Origin: JBBRLA01 sp038231615
Lineage (GTDB): Bacteria > Myxococcota_A > Polyangia > Palsa-1104 > JAEUJZ01
DNA length: 11,136 nt
Assembly: GCA_038231615.1 (NCBI GenBank)
Contig: JBBRLA010000244.1
Location: 1-11,136, forward strand
Direction of reading: 5' to 3'
Shown here: positions 1 to 6,336 of the stretch, one piece after another
How positions within the stretch are numbered: the stretch's first letter is position 1
Layout: each line of letters starts with the position of its first letter
The notes under the pieces: generated by a model
What the model was told of the DNA's origin: nothing
Seen by the model: the letters and a program-made list of their open reading frames with translations, nothing else
Database searches by the model: none
Translations under genes and position numbers: made by a program

Positions 1-140
1 ACCACCTCTGGCGCAAGGCTCACTACCGGCCGGGCGGACTCCCTGGCCAGGCGGGTTTCGCACCCGCTGGACGACAAACGAAGTTTCATGAAGTCATCGC
101 ATTTCTTCACTCCTCTCCGACCAGCCTTGCCTGGTCGCAC
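1..140 (-). mobile_element. 5' end of a group II intron (partial, runs off the left edge)
   Basis: Read on the minus strand from 140 downward, the sequence begins GTGCGACCAGGCAAGG. This fits the GUGYG start that defines bacterial group II introns. About 70 nt further in is a CGGGTgcgaAACCCG hairpin (minus strand), typical of the domain I stem-loops in these ribozymes, followed by GC-rich stretches that look like structured RNA rather than protein. The sequence sits directly after recognisable AAA ATPase coding sequence (141-383), whose family similarity stops at the same place. That is what an intron insertion would produce. Only the first 140 nt are in the window, so domains II-VI and any intron-encoded reverse transcriptase are not seen. 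The 5' boundary at 140 is inferred from the GTGCG motif and the loss of exon similarity. The alternative is a different insertion or deletion joint with a coincidental GTGCG. Confidence 0.55.
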
Positions 141-383
141 CGGTTTTCCTACGCTCTTGCCGATGTCCATGGAGACCAGAACCGCCGCGTATTCGCCCGA
201 GCCGGTCAGGTCTTGCGCGATGGCATGGAGCGTCGTGGTCTTGCCGACCTGACGGGGGGCGTGGAGGACGAAGTAGGCCTTGCTGTCGATCAGGCGACGC
301 ACCGTGGGCAGGCGCGGCAGCGGCGGCAACATGTAGTGGTCGTCGGGAAGGCACCTGCCGGAGACATTGAAGACGCGGGACAT
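141..383 (-). pseudogene. AAA ATPase, N-terminal part, interrupted by the intron
   Basis: This is the first 81 codons of a P-loop ATPase. From the ATG at 383 it reads MSRVFNVSGRCLPDDHYML, then a conserved PPLPRL stretch, and a Walker A segment APRQVGKTT at about residues 43-51. The protein at 9174-10742 has the same landmarks (FNTAGPCVPGEHYML, SPLPRL, AGHQTGKTT) in the same order and spacing, so the two genes are homologues. In both, the first Walker A glycine is an alanine. After residues SMDIGKSVGKP the similarity ends and the sequence becomes intron-like (1-140). The frame stays open to the window edge, but the residues beyond 140 do not resemble the family. If the intron splices, the gene could still be functional; otherwise it is broken. 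The start at 383 is chosen because family similarity begins there. Its ribosome binding site is weak. Confidence 0.7.
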
Positions 384-454
384 GTCATTGCCATACCACG
401 AGAGCGGCCCATGGGGTAGGCGGCGCCGAATTGCGGCTTGTCCATGGCCGATTT

Positions 455-470
455 TGTCCAGCGCTGGACA
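455..470. promoter_or_regulatory. 16-bp perfect palindrome, candidate operator
   Basis: TGTCCAGCGCTGGACA is identical to its own reverse complement over all 16 bases. It lies about 20-35 nt downstream of the predicted transcription start of the minus-strand promoter at 497-525, inside the untranslated leader of the AAA gene that begins at 383. That is a suitable place for a dimeric repressor to block transcription. No second copy was noticed elsewhere in the window. It could also be a simple RNA hairpin in the leader. The symmetry is directly visible; the regulatory role is inference. Confidence 0.45.
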
Positions 471-496
471 GGAGCCCCTCACCGTCTTCAGCGTGC

Positions 497-525
497 AATA
501 TATACATAAACTATGGAGCGATCAA
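497..525 (-). promoter_or_regulatory. Sigma-70-type promoter for the left AAA gene
   Basis: On the minus strand there is a -35 box TTGATC (525-520), a 17-bp spacer, and a -10 box TATATT (502-497). Both boxes are close to the TTGACA/TATAAT consensus, and the spacer is optimal. The segment around 495-545 is markedly AT-rich against a GC-rich background. Transcription would start near 490 and give a leader of roughly 107 nt before the ATG at 383, with the palindrome at 455-470 inside it. Confidence 0.5.
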
Positions 526-578
526 AAATGCTCAAAAAGTTTTTCCCGTCGATGAATGCCCGAATATCTGAGGAGAGC

Positions 579-788
579 TCACACGTCCTCTCTGGGCGGC
601 TCCGCTATTACATCGACGGCCTTGATGGTCGTGAGCTTGCCCTCGACCCGAAGAACCCCGGCATCGTCTTGCCCGAGGTGTTCCATCACGTCGCAGCGGA
701 TGGACCGGTGCTGTTCTTGGTCGAGTTTCACCGCCGGCCAGGCGCCTGAAGCGGTGTACTCGATAGATAGGTACAGCTTGCTTGCCAT
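579..788 (-). CDS. Small hypothetical protein
   Basis: This is a 69-residue frame starting MASKLYLSIEYTASGAWPAV and ending EPPREDV. I do not recognise the family. Its codons favour G or C in the third position, like the confirmed genes nearby, and the composition is that of a soluble, mostly beta-strand protein with no signal peptide or membrane segment. An ATG at 800 in the same frame would add four residues; neither start has a strong ribosome binding site. Its start lies only 28 bp from the divergent AlkA gene at 817, so any promoter for either gene must overlap the other's coding region. A plus-strand frame over the same bases (513-749) is less protein-like. It is a gene candidate rather than a certain gene. 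Confidence 0.4.
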   Translation of the reverse strand: MASKLYLSIEYTASGAWPAVKLDQEQHRSIRCDVMEHLGQDDAGVLRVEGKLTTIKAVDVIAEPPREDV

Positions 789-816
789 TCTCGATTGCAT
801 GCCCACATTGGGCTGA

Positions 817-1794
817 ATGATCCCGACCGCCCCAGCCCGCGGGCACTCGCCGAGGTTCTCGGCAAGGATCCCTCTGGACGTCGCCGGTCCCTTCCACCTG
901 GAAGCGACCGTGCGGCTGCTTCAGCGTCGGCCGATCAATCGTATCGATGTCTGGGAGGACGACCGCTACCTGCGTCTGCTCGATCTTGACGGCGATCTTT
1001 TCCTGGCGTCGGTGACCAACGCCGGCACGGTCGATGAGCCGGATATCCGCGCGGTGTTGCAAAACGGCCGTCCCACGGCGTCGCAACGGAGGCACAGCGG
1101 CGCGATCTTGCGGCGTACGCTGGGCCTCGATCAGCAGCCCGTCGCCTTCGAGCGGCTGGCCGGCGAGGACCCGGCGCTCCGAATGCTGGCCCATTCCCTC
1201 CATGGGATGCGGCCCCCACGCTTCCCGACTCTCTTCGAGGCCATCGCCAACGTCATCCCGTTTCAGCAGGTCAGTCTCGATGCTGGCGCGGCCATCGTGG
1301 CACGCCTGGTGGAACGCTTCGGCCGACCGTCGGTGATTGCGGGGCGCACCTGGTTCGCCTTCCCGGAGGCCGGGGCGATCGCTGGGGCCTCGGTCGCAGC
1401 ACTGCAAGACATCGGGCTGAGCGGGGCCAAGGCCCGCAGCCTGCACGAGATGGCCGGGCGCGTCCTCCGCGGCGATCTCATCGAGGAGCGGCTCGCCGCG
1501 CTGAGCACCGATGAGGCGATGCGGCTGCTCATGGACCTGCCCGGCATCGGTCCATGGAGCGCCGGGGTGCTCCTTTTGCGCGGGCTGGGGCGCATGGACG
1601 CGTTTCCAAGCGGGGACGTCGGCGTGGCCCGCGGTCTGGCCCGCCTCCTCGATCTGCCTGCGAATCGCCTCTTCGACTACGAGGACTACGTGAGACGCTT
1701 CGGCGAGCAGCGGGGCTACCTCTACTTCTATAACCTGGGTGCGCAACTGCTGTCGCGGGGGCTCATCCATCCAATCGGAGGCGAGTCATCATGA
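817..1794 (+). CDS. alkA: DNA-3-methyladenine glycosylase II (AlkA family)
   Basis: This is a base-excision repair enzyme that removes alkylated purines (such as 3-methyladenine) by cleaving the glycosidic bond, acting on DNA in the cytoplasm. The 325-residue protein carries the helix-hairpin-helix motif LPGIGPWSAG at residues 241-250, followed by FPSGDVG with the expected catalytic aspartate at D267, as in the HhH-GPD superfamily. The N-terminal third (to about residue 115) matches the beta-rich domain preceding the glycosylase fold in long AlkA proteins, and its length is close to theirs. The start at 817 directly follows an in-frame TGA at 814-816, so it is the most upstream ATG possible. 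The ribosome binding site is poor and a later GTG cannot be excluded. The 3' end overlaps the next gene by 4 nt (ATGA), implying translational coupling. Confidence 0.88.
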   Translation: MIPTAPARGHSPRFSARIPLDVAGPFHLEATVRLLQRRPINRIDVWEDDRYLRLLDLDGDLFLASVTNAGTVDEPDIRAVLQNGRPTASQRRHSGAILRRTLGLDQQPVAFERLAGEDPALRMLAHSLHGMRPPRFPTLFEAIANVIPFQQVSLDAGAAIVARLVERFGRPSVIAGRTWFAFPEAGAIAGASVAALQDIGLSGAKARSLHEMAGRVLRGDLIEERLAALSTDEAMRLLMDLPGIGPWSAGVLLLRGLGRMDAFPSGDVGVARGLARLLDLPANRLFDYEDYVRRFGEQRGYLYFYNLGAQLLSRGLIHPIGGESS

Positions 1795-2006
1795 TCGGAA
1801 ATTTCAAAGTCGGCGATCATGTCACCTGGAACTCGGAGGCCGGACATGTCAGCGGCAAGATCATCAAGGTGTATACGAAAGATGCTGATTACAAGGGGCA
1901 TACGCACCACGCGAGTCGGGATGATCCGCAGTATGAAATCAAAAGCGACAAGACCGACCACATTGCGATGCACAAAGGCTCGGCGCTGAAGAAGGCGAAC
2001 GACTGA
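1791..2006 (+). CDS. DUF2945 family protein (Tudor-like, hypervirulence-associated fold)
   Basis: This 71-residue protein begins MIGNFKVGDHVTWNSEAGHV and contains the family's signatures: GDxVxWNSxxG near the N-terminus, GKIIKVYT, a KGHTHHAS stretch, DDPQYEIKSDKT, and a terminal AMHKGSALKK. Its length is normal for DUF2945. The family adopts a small beta-barrel and has no established biochemical role. The start is well supported: a GGAGG ribosome binding site at 1777-1781 lies 9 nt upstream, inside the glycosylase gene, and the ATG overlaps that gene's TGA. Co-translation with a DNA repair enzyme hints at a stress or nucleic-acid-related function, but this is inference from position only. Confidence 0.85.
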   Translation: MIGNFKVGDHVTWNSEAGHVSGKIIKVYTKDADYKGHTHHASRDDPQYEIKSDKTDHIAMHKGSALKKAND

Positions 2007-2048
2007 GAGTCGCGTCAGGAGTCTGGATTCCTTTTTCATGCTTCCGAG

Positions 2049-3680
2049 ATGATCATGCACATTCGACTCAAGACATTTTTGGTTCTCGTCTCGCCGCTGC
2101 TGCTCCTGGTTGCCGCGGCTTACGTCCAGTGGGGGACGGCCGGTCTTCCAACGCTGGCGGCCGGGCCCCATCTGACCCCCGAGACGGCCGCGCAACCTCA
2201 CGGCTTCCCGGCCTGGCTGCGCATCACCCATTATGTCAATTTCCTGTTTCTGGTCCTGCTCATCCGTAGCGGCCTCCAGATCCTGGTGGACCACCCGCGG
2301 CTCTACTGGAAGGTGCATTGCACCCCCGGCACCGAGTGGCTCCGGCTCACGCCGGTCGAGGTGCCGAAGGACCGCGTCTGGACGGCCAAGGAGGACTCCC
2401 GCTACCTTTCCCCCTTCATCGGCCTGCCCGGCCGACGGCACACAGTCGGCATGGCCCGGCACTGGCACTTCCTGAGCGTCCTGTTCTGGGTAGGGAACGG
2501 CCTTTTCTTCGTGGTCCTTCTGTTTGGCACCGGCCAGTGGAGACGCCTTTTGCCGACCTCCTTTCAGATCATTCCCGACGCCTGGGCCGTCTTCGTCCAC
2601 TACGCCACCTTCCACCTGCCGCCGGAGCCAAACGGCTTTTACCACTACAACGCGCTCCAGCAGTTGGCGTACTTCGGGGTCGTGTTCGTCCTGGCCCCCC
2701 TGGCGATGCTGACCGGTCCCTCGATGTCGCCGGCCTTCACGGCCCGGTTCACGTGGTACCCGAAGCTGCCCGGCAACCGGCAAGTCGGCCGGTCTCTCCA
2801 CTTCCTCGTCATGGGCGCTTTCCTCGCGTTCATCTTCATGCACGTGACCCTGGTCGTTCTCACCGGGTTCGTCCGAAACATGAACCATATCGCGCTGGGC
2901 ACGGACGATGCGCGCCCGGTCGGACTGGTCCTCGGCCTGCTCGGGATCGGCGTGGTCGTCCTGCTCAACGTGTTCGCCAACTTGGCGGCGTGGAAGCACC
3001 CTCGGGCGGTCCAGCACGCCGCCAAGGCGATCGTCAGCCCGGTCATGGGGTTTTTTCTCGATCGGCCCGCCCCCCGGGCCGAGTTCCGCCGCGAGGACGT
3101 GTCGCCCTTCTTCTGGGTCAATGGCAACATGCCGACCTGCGACGAATGGAAGGCGCTGGCCGCCGATGGGTTCAAGAACTACCGGCTCAAGGTACGTGGC
3201 CTGGTGGAGAACCCCGTCGAACTGTCACTGGACGACCTTCGGGCGTTAGGCAAGAAGACCCAGATCACGCTGCACCACTGTATCCAGGGCTGGTCGGGCA
3301 TCGCCGCATGGGGTGGATTGCCGCTGGCGGAACTGATCAAGTTGGTTCGAGCGCGACCCAATGCCAAGGCGGTCGTCTTCTACTCGTTCAGCGAGGGCGT
3401 CGATTTCACCACGGGCGTCGCGGGCGGCCAGTATTACGACAGCCTCTCTATCAAAGACGCTTTGAACCCGCTGACCTTGCTGGCTTATGAGATGAACGAC
3501 CAGCCACTGAAATCTGTGCACGGGGCCCCGTTGCGGCTGCGTGTCGAGAACCAACTCGGGTTCAAGATGGTCAAGTGGATTCAAGCGATCGAGTTGGTCG
3601 AGGATGTCAAGGCAATCAACAAGGGCGAAGGCGGCTACGCCGAGGACCACGAATACTTCGGCGAACAGGCCAACATCTGA
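2049..3680 (+). CDS. Cytochrome b–sulfite oxidase-type molybdopterin oxidoreductase fusion
   Basis: This 543-residue membrane protein has two modules. Residues 1-315 form a cytochrome b561-like unit with about six hydrophobic segments (near 10-28, 62-80, 141-160, 204-222, 250-272, 291-311). Histidines H61, H138, H140, H251 and H265 are candidate haem ligands. Residues 345-520 form an Oxidored_molyb domain: FFWVNGNMP, then LHHCIQGWSG, with C411 as the expected molybdenum ligand, then WGGLPL, VDFTTG and a PLRLRVENQLGFKMVKWI stretch typical of YedY/sulfite-oxidase-like enzymes. Electrons would pass between the molybdenum centre and membrane haem and quinone. The substrate cannot be read from sequence. 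No Tat signal is visible, and the basic loops (81-140, 223-249 and after 311) place the catalytic domain in the cytoplasm by the positive-inside rule. An ATG at 2055 is an alternative start. Only 42 nt separate it from the DUF2945 gene and 25 nt from the transaldolase gene, so an operon is likely. Confidence 0.85.
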   Translation: MIMHIRLKTFLVLVSPLLLLVAAAYVQWGTAGLPTLAAGPHLTPETAAQPHGFPAWLRITHYVNFLFLVLLIRSGLQILVDHPRLYWKVHCTPGTEWLRLTPVEVPKDRVWTAKEDSRYLSPFIGLPGRRHTVGMARHWHFLSVLFWVGNGLFFVVLLFGTGQWRRLLPTSFQIIPDAWAVFVHYATFHLPPEPNGFYHYNALQQLAYFGVVFVLAPLAMLTGPSMSPAFTARFTWYPKLPGNRQVGRSLHFLVMGAFLAFIFMHVTLVVLTGFVRNMNHIALGTDDARPVGLVLGLLGIGVVVLLNVFANLAAWKHPRAVQHAAKAIVSPVMGFFLDRPAPRAEFRREDVSPFFWVNGNMPTCDEWKALAADGFKNYRLKVRGLVENPVELSLDDLRALGKKTQITLHHCIQGWSGIAAWGGLPLAELIKLVRARPNAKAVVFYSFSEGVDFTTGVAGGQYYDSLSIKDALNPLTLLAYEMNDQPLKSVHGAPLRLRVENQLGFKMVKWIQAIELVEDVKAINKGEGGYAEDHEYFGEQANI

Positions 3681-3705
3681 CGCCCGCGAGGTCAGGAGAC
3701 AAAGC

Positions 3706-4803
3706 ATGAAAGCGACCCAAAGACTCCACGACATGGGCCAGAGCCTCTGGCTCGATAACATCACCCGCGGCCTGTTAACCAGCGGTACGCTTCGCCGCTA
3801 CATCCAGGAGTTTGCAATCACCGGACTCACGTCGAATCCCACGATCTTCGACCACGCCATCAAGAACAGCCATGACTACGACGACGCCATCCGCCAGAAA
3901 GTGAAGCAAGGCAATTCGGGCGAGGCGCTGTTCTTCGAGCTGGCGCTGGAGGATCTTGGGCAGGCAGCCGATTTGTTCCGGTCGATCCACGACCAGACCA
4001 GCGGCACGGACGGCTGGGTGTCGCTGGAGGTCTCGCCCGTGCTGGCCCAGGACACGACCGGTACCATCGCCGCAGCCAAGGAACTCCATGCCCGTGCGGG
4101 ACGGCCCAACCTCTTCATCAAGATCCCGGGTACCAAGGAGGGTATCCCCGCTATCGAGGAGGCGATCTTTGCAGGTGTGCCGATCAACGTGACGCTCCTG
4201 TTCTCCCGCGAGCAGTACGTCGCGGCCGCCGAGGCATACCTGCGCGGCATCGAGCGACGCATCGCCGCCGGGTTGAACCCTGAGGTCGGCTCCGTTGCAT
4301 CGATGTTCATCAGTCGCTGGGACGTCGCGGTGATGGGCAAGGTACCGGAGGCGCTGCGCGACCAGCTTGGCATCGCCGTCGCTGGGCAGGCTTACGAGAC
4401 GTATCTCTCTTTGTTCGACTCGCCGCGCTGGCAACGTCTTCTGAACGCCGGTGCCCGCCGGCAACGACTCCTGTGGGCCAGCACCGGTACCAAAGACCCC
4501 GAAGCCCCCGACACGCTGTACATCCAGGCGCTCGCCGCACCGTTCACCGTGAACACGATGCCCGAGACCACGTTGAAAGCTTTCGCCGATCACGGGGAGA
4601 TCGACCAGACCTTGCCCGCGCGTGCCCGCTCTTGCGACGAAGTGTTGGCCAAGTTCGCCGAGTCCGGAATTGACACCGGCGCCCTGGCTGCCCAACTCCA
4701 GGACGAAGGGGCCAAAGCGTTCGTCAAGTCCTGGAACGATATGCTGGCGTCCATCGCGTCCAAGAGCGAGGCACTCACATCCGCTGGAGAAACTAGATGC
4801 TGA
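3706..4803 (+). CDS. tal: Transaldolase
   Basis: This pentose-phosphate pathway enzyme transfers a dihydroxyacetone unit from sedoheptulose 7-phosphate to glyceraldehyde 3-phosphate through a Schiff base on lysine. The 365-residue protein has the class I signatures: LWLDNITRGLL at the N-terminus, GLTSNPTIFDHAI, SLEVSPVLAQDT, and NLFIKIPGT, in which K139 is the expected Schiff-base lysine, followed by NVTLLFS and VASMFISRWD. Length and motifs fit the mycobacterial-type transaldolase branch, longer than the short TalC/fructose-6-phosphate aldolase forms. The ATG at 3706 is supported by an AGGAG site at 3694-3698 with 7-nt spacing. The gene overlaps the next by 7 nt and follows the oxidoreductase by 25 nt. 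Confidence 0.95.
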   Translation: MKATQRLHDMGQSLWLDNITRGLLTSGTLRRYIQEFAITGLTSNPTIFDHAIKNSHDYDDAIRQKVKQGNSGEALFFELALEDLGQAADLFRSIHDQTSGTDGWVSLEVSPVLAQDTTGTIAAAKELHARAGRPNLFIKIPGTKEGIPAIEEAIFAGVPINVTLLFSREQYVAAAEAYLRGIERRIAAGLNPEVGSVASMFISRWDVAVMGKVPEALRDQLGIAVAGQAYETYLSLFDSPRWQRLLNAGARRQRLLWASTGTKDPEAPDTLYIQALAAPFTVNTMPETTLKAFADHGEIDQTLPARARSCDEVLAKFAESGIDTGALAAQLQDEGAKAFVKSWNDMLASIASKSEALTSAGETRC

Positions 4804-5366
4804 AGACTTCCACAAAGTCCACCCATGCCAATTCGAAAGCCCGTCCCACGATGGTCTTCACGATTGGGCATTCGACCCGAAGCATCGAGGCGTTTATCGA
4901 GATGCTCGAGGCTCACGGGATAAAGCGATTGGTGGATGTGCGGAGCATCCCGCGTTCCCGGCACAATCCACAATTCAATCGCGATGCCTTGCCGGAGACA
5001 CTGCTTCAAGCTGGCATAGGGTACACGCACATGGAGGACCTGGGCGGGTTGCGCCACGCCCGGAAAGACTCACTCAACACGGGATGGCACAACGCTTCGT
5101 TCCGCGGCTTTGCCGATTACATGCAAACTCCGGAATTCGAAGCCGGCCTCAAGACACTCATTCAAGCCGCAAAACGAGAGCAAATCGCAATCATGTGCGC
5201 CGAAGCGGTACCGTGGCGATGTCATCGTTCGCTAATAGGAGATGCTCTGGAGGCGCGTGGCATCGCGGTTGAGGACATCATGAGCGCAACCCGGACACAG
5301 GCGCACGAACTTACTTCATTCGCGACAATAGAAGATTCACATGTCACGTATCCGGCTGCCGATTGA
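4797..5366 (+). CDS. DUF488 family protein
   Basis: This 189-residue protein has the family's three blocks: FTIGHSTRSIEAF after a short N-terminal extension, LVDVRSIPRSRHNPQFN, and CAEAVPWRCHRSLIGDAL, whose two cysteines and CHR sequence are the conserved candidate active or metal-binding site. The biochemical role of DUF488 is not settled. The ATG at 4797 lies within the transaldolase stop region (7-nt overlap), with a GGAGA site a few bases upstream, indicating translational coupling. An internal ATG at 4851 (MVFTIGHST) would give the more usual N-terminus, so the first 18 residues are uncertain. The gene is the last of the plus-strand block and converges on the sigma-like gene at 5403. Confidence 0.9.
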   Translation: MLKTSTKSTHANSKARPTMVFTIGHSTRSIEAFIEMLEAHGIKRLVDVRSIPRSRHNPQFNRDALPETLLQAGIGYTHMEDLGGLRHARKDSLNTGWHNASFRGFADYMQTPEFEAGLKTLIQAAKREQIAIMCAEAVPWRCHRSLIGDALEARGIAVEDIMSATRTQAHELTSFATIEDSHVTYPAAD

Positions 5367-5402
5367 CTGGAGGTCGTCTCTCCAAAACCCGCCCAAATTT
5401 CC

Positions 5403-5843
5403 TCAGCAAGGCTGGCTGAGCCCGAAAAAATGAAGCGGGCGGGGGAGGGCCAGCCGGTCCATCACGCTTTTGACCAGCCGGTCGCAGCGCTCCACGGATT
5501 GCGAGCCGATGCGCCGATACAGATCGTCGCGCAGCATGGCCTTGGCGCGGTGCAGCCGCGCCTTGATCGTATCCACAGTGAGCCCCAGGCAGGCCGCCGT
5601 CTCTGCTGTATCCATCCCCTCGACCTCCCGCAGCATGAACACGCAGCGGTATTTGCTCCGACCTCGCCGGGTCTGTTGATACCGCCTGCCCGCTCGTCGG
5701 AGTCGCTCCTTCCGGGCCTCGGGCGCACAGTCCGGGCAGTATTGATTCCCCTCGTCACAGCTTCGGCAGACCACGACCTGCTTCCGGCACCGCACGCACA
5801 GATACAGCCGCCCCGATTCCCAGGGAACCTCTCGGCACCGCAA
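5403..5843 (-). pseudogene. Chimera: zinc-finger-like N-terminus fused to ECF sigma region 4
   Basis: A 146-codon frame joins two unrelated parts. Residues 1-62 hold three CxxC pairs (C16/C19, C26/C29, C36/C39) ending in RRAGRRYQQTRRGR. This resembles small cysteine-rich proteins found beside transposable elements. From about residue 64 it becomes KYRCVFMLREVEGMDTAETA, then CLGLTVDTIKARLHRAKAML, which is sigma-70 region 4 with its helix-turn-helix of an ECF-type factor, and it finishes with the normal ECF C-terminus (ERCDRLVKSVMDRL). Region 2, which binds the -10 element and core polymerase, is absent, so this cannot be a complete sigma factor. The joint lies near 5655-5665. The only conventional start is TTG at 5843. 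Upstream, the frame continues with similar residues (KKKYLSSR) back to a TGA without an ATG, suggesting that the N-terminus is also damaged. It could be a deletion fusion or, less likely, an expressed DNA-binding hybrid. Confidence 0.6.
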
Positions 5844-6336
5844 GCGACTGGACAGGTACTTCTTCTTGCTTGATAGTGCCTGCGGAATCTTTCACCGTCC
5901 GTGGACAGGTTCCCAGAGGCTCCACAGGTGTCACACTAGCTTGGAGCCTCTGCTTTTTGTCCCTCTTAGCAGAGGCGTCCTCAGACGGCAACTCGCCCCC
6001 CTGTCTGTCTCGGTCTACCTGGCACCAGGTTTCCCCCTCCCACAAGCGCATGCTTCGTCCACACCCGCCACAGCTGCTGACGCCGCCTCCATGCCTTCTC
6101 CGTATCCCGCTTTCCTGACGCTCAGCGGACCCTGACGACCATCTCCCACCCCAGCGCCGGCACCAAGCATCGCGCTCCTGCCAGACGCCACCACCGAGTT
6201 GCTCGATTTTCTCCGATCAGATCAGAGCTGATCGCATCTCGCGCTCTTCACCGGAATCCCGCGCTTTCATAGCCCCCGCCAACATCCCCCAGACGGCCTT
6301 GATGATCACCAGCCGCTGGACCTCGTCCACTGGTCA
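5844..6336. other. Gene-free stretch
   Basis: About 490 bases without a convincing coding frame on either strand. It holds the hairpin at 5914-5958, a 7-bp inverted repeat CGATCAG/CTGATCG at 6214-6234, and on the minus strand a 37-codon frame (GTG start, about 6329 down to about 6216, reading VDEVQRLVIIKAVWGMLAG) just after the esterase stop. The last may be a decayed gene end. The first 25 or so bases (5844-5880) continue the reading frame of the chimeric gene without a normal start codon. Confidence 0.5.
5914..5958 (+). terminator. Strong hairpin with T-run, terminator-like
   Basis: The arms CAGAGGCTCCA (5914-5924) and TGGAGCCTCTG (5942-5952) pair perfectly over 11 bp around a 17-nt loop, followed after one base by TTTTT (5954-5958). 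This is the form of a rho-independent terminator reading rightward. No intact plus-strand gene ends just upstream; the nearest, DUF488, stops 550 bp earlier. It may belong to a lost gene or be a small structured RNA or element end. Confidence 0.4.

Noticed and set aside
513..749. 78-codon plus-strand frame
   Set aside because: Competes with the more protein-like minus-strand frame at 579-788 and overlaps the promoter region of the left AAA gene; no family features.
532..1770. 412-codon minus-strand frame
   Set aside because: Antisense shadow of the AlkA-type gene; rich in Arg, Gln and Pro and without motifs.
1728..3017. 429-codon minus-strand frame
   Set aside because: Antisense of DUF2945 and the cytochrome b module; strongly charged low-complexity translation.
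3775..4815. 346-codon minus-strand frame
   Set aside because: Antisense shadow of the transaldolase, whose active-site motifs are intact on the plus strand.
5402..5420. Hairpin CTCAGC/GCTGAG as a terminator between DUF488 and the sigma-like gene
   Set aside because: The stem is only 6 bp and no T-run follows on either strand.
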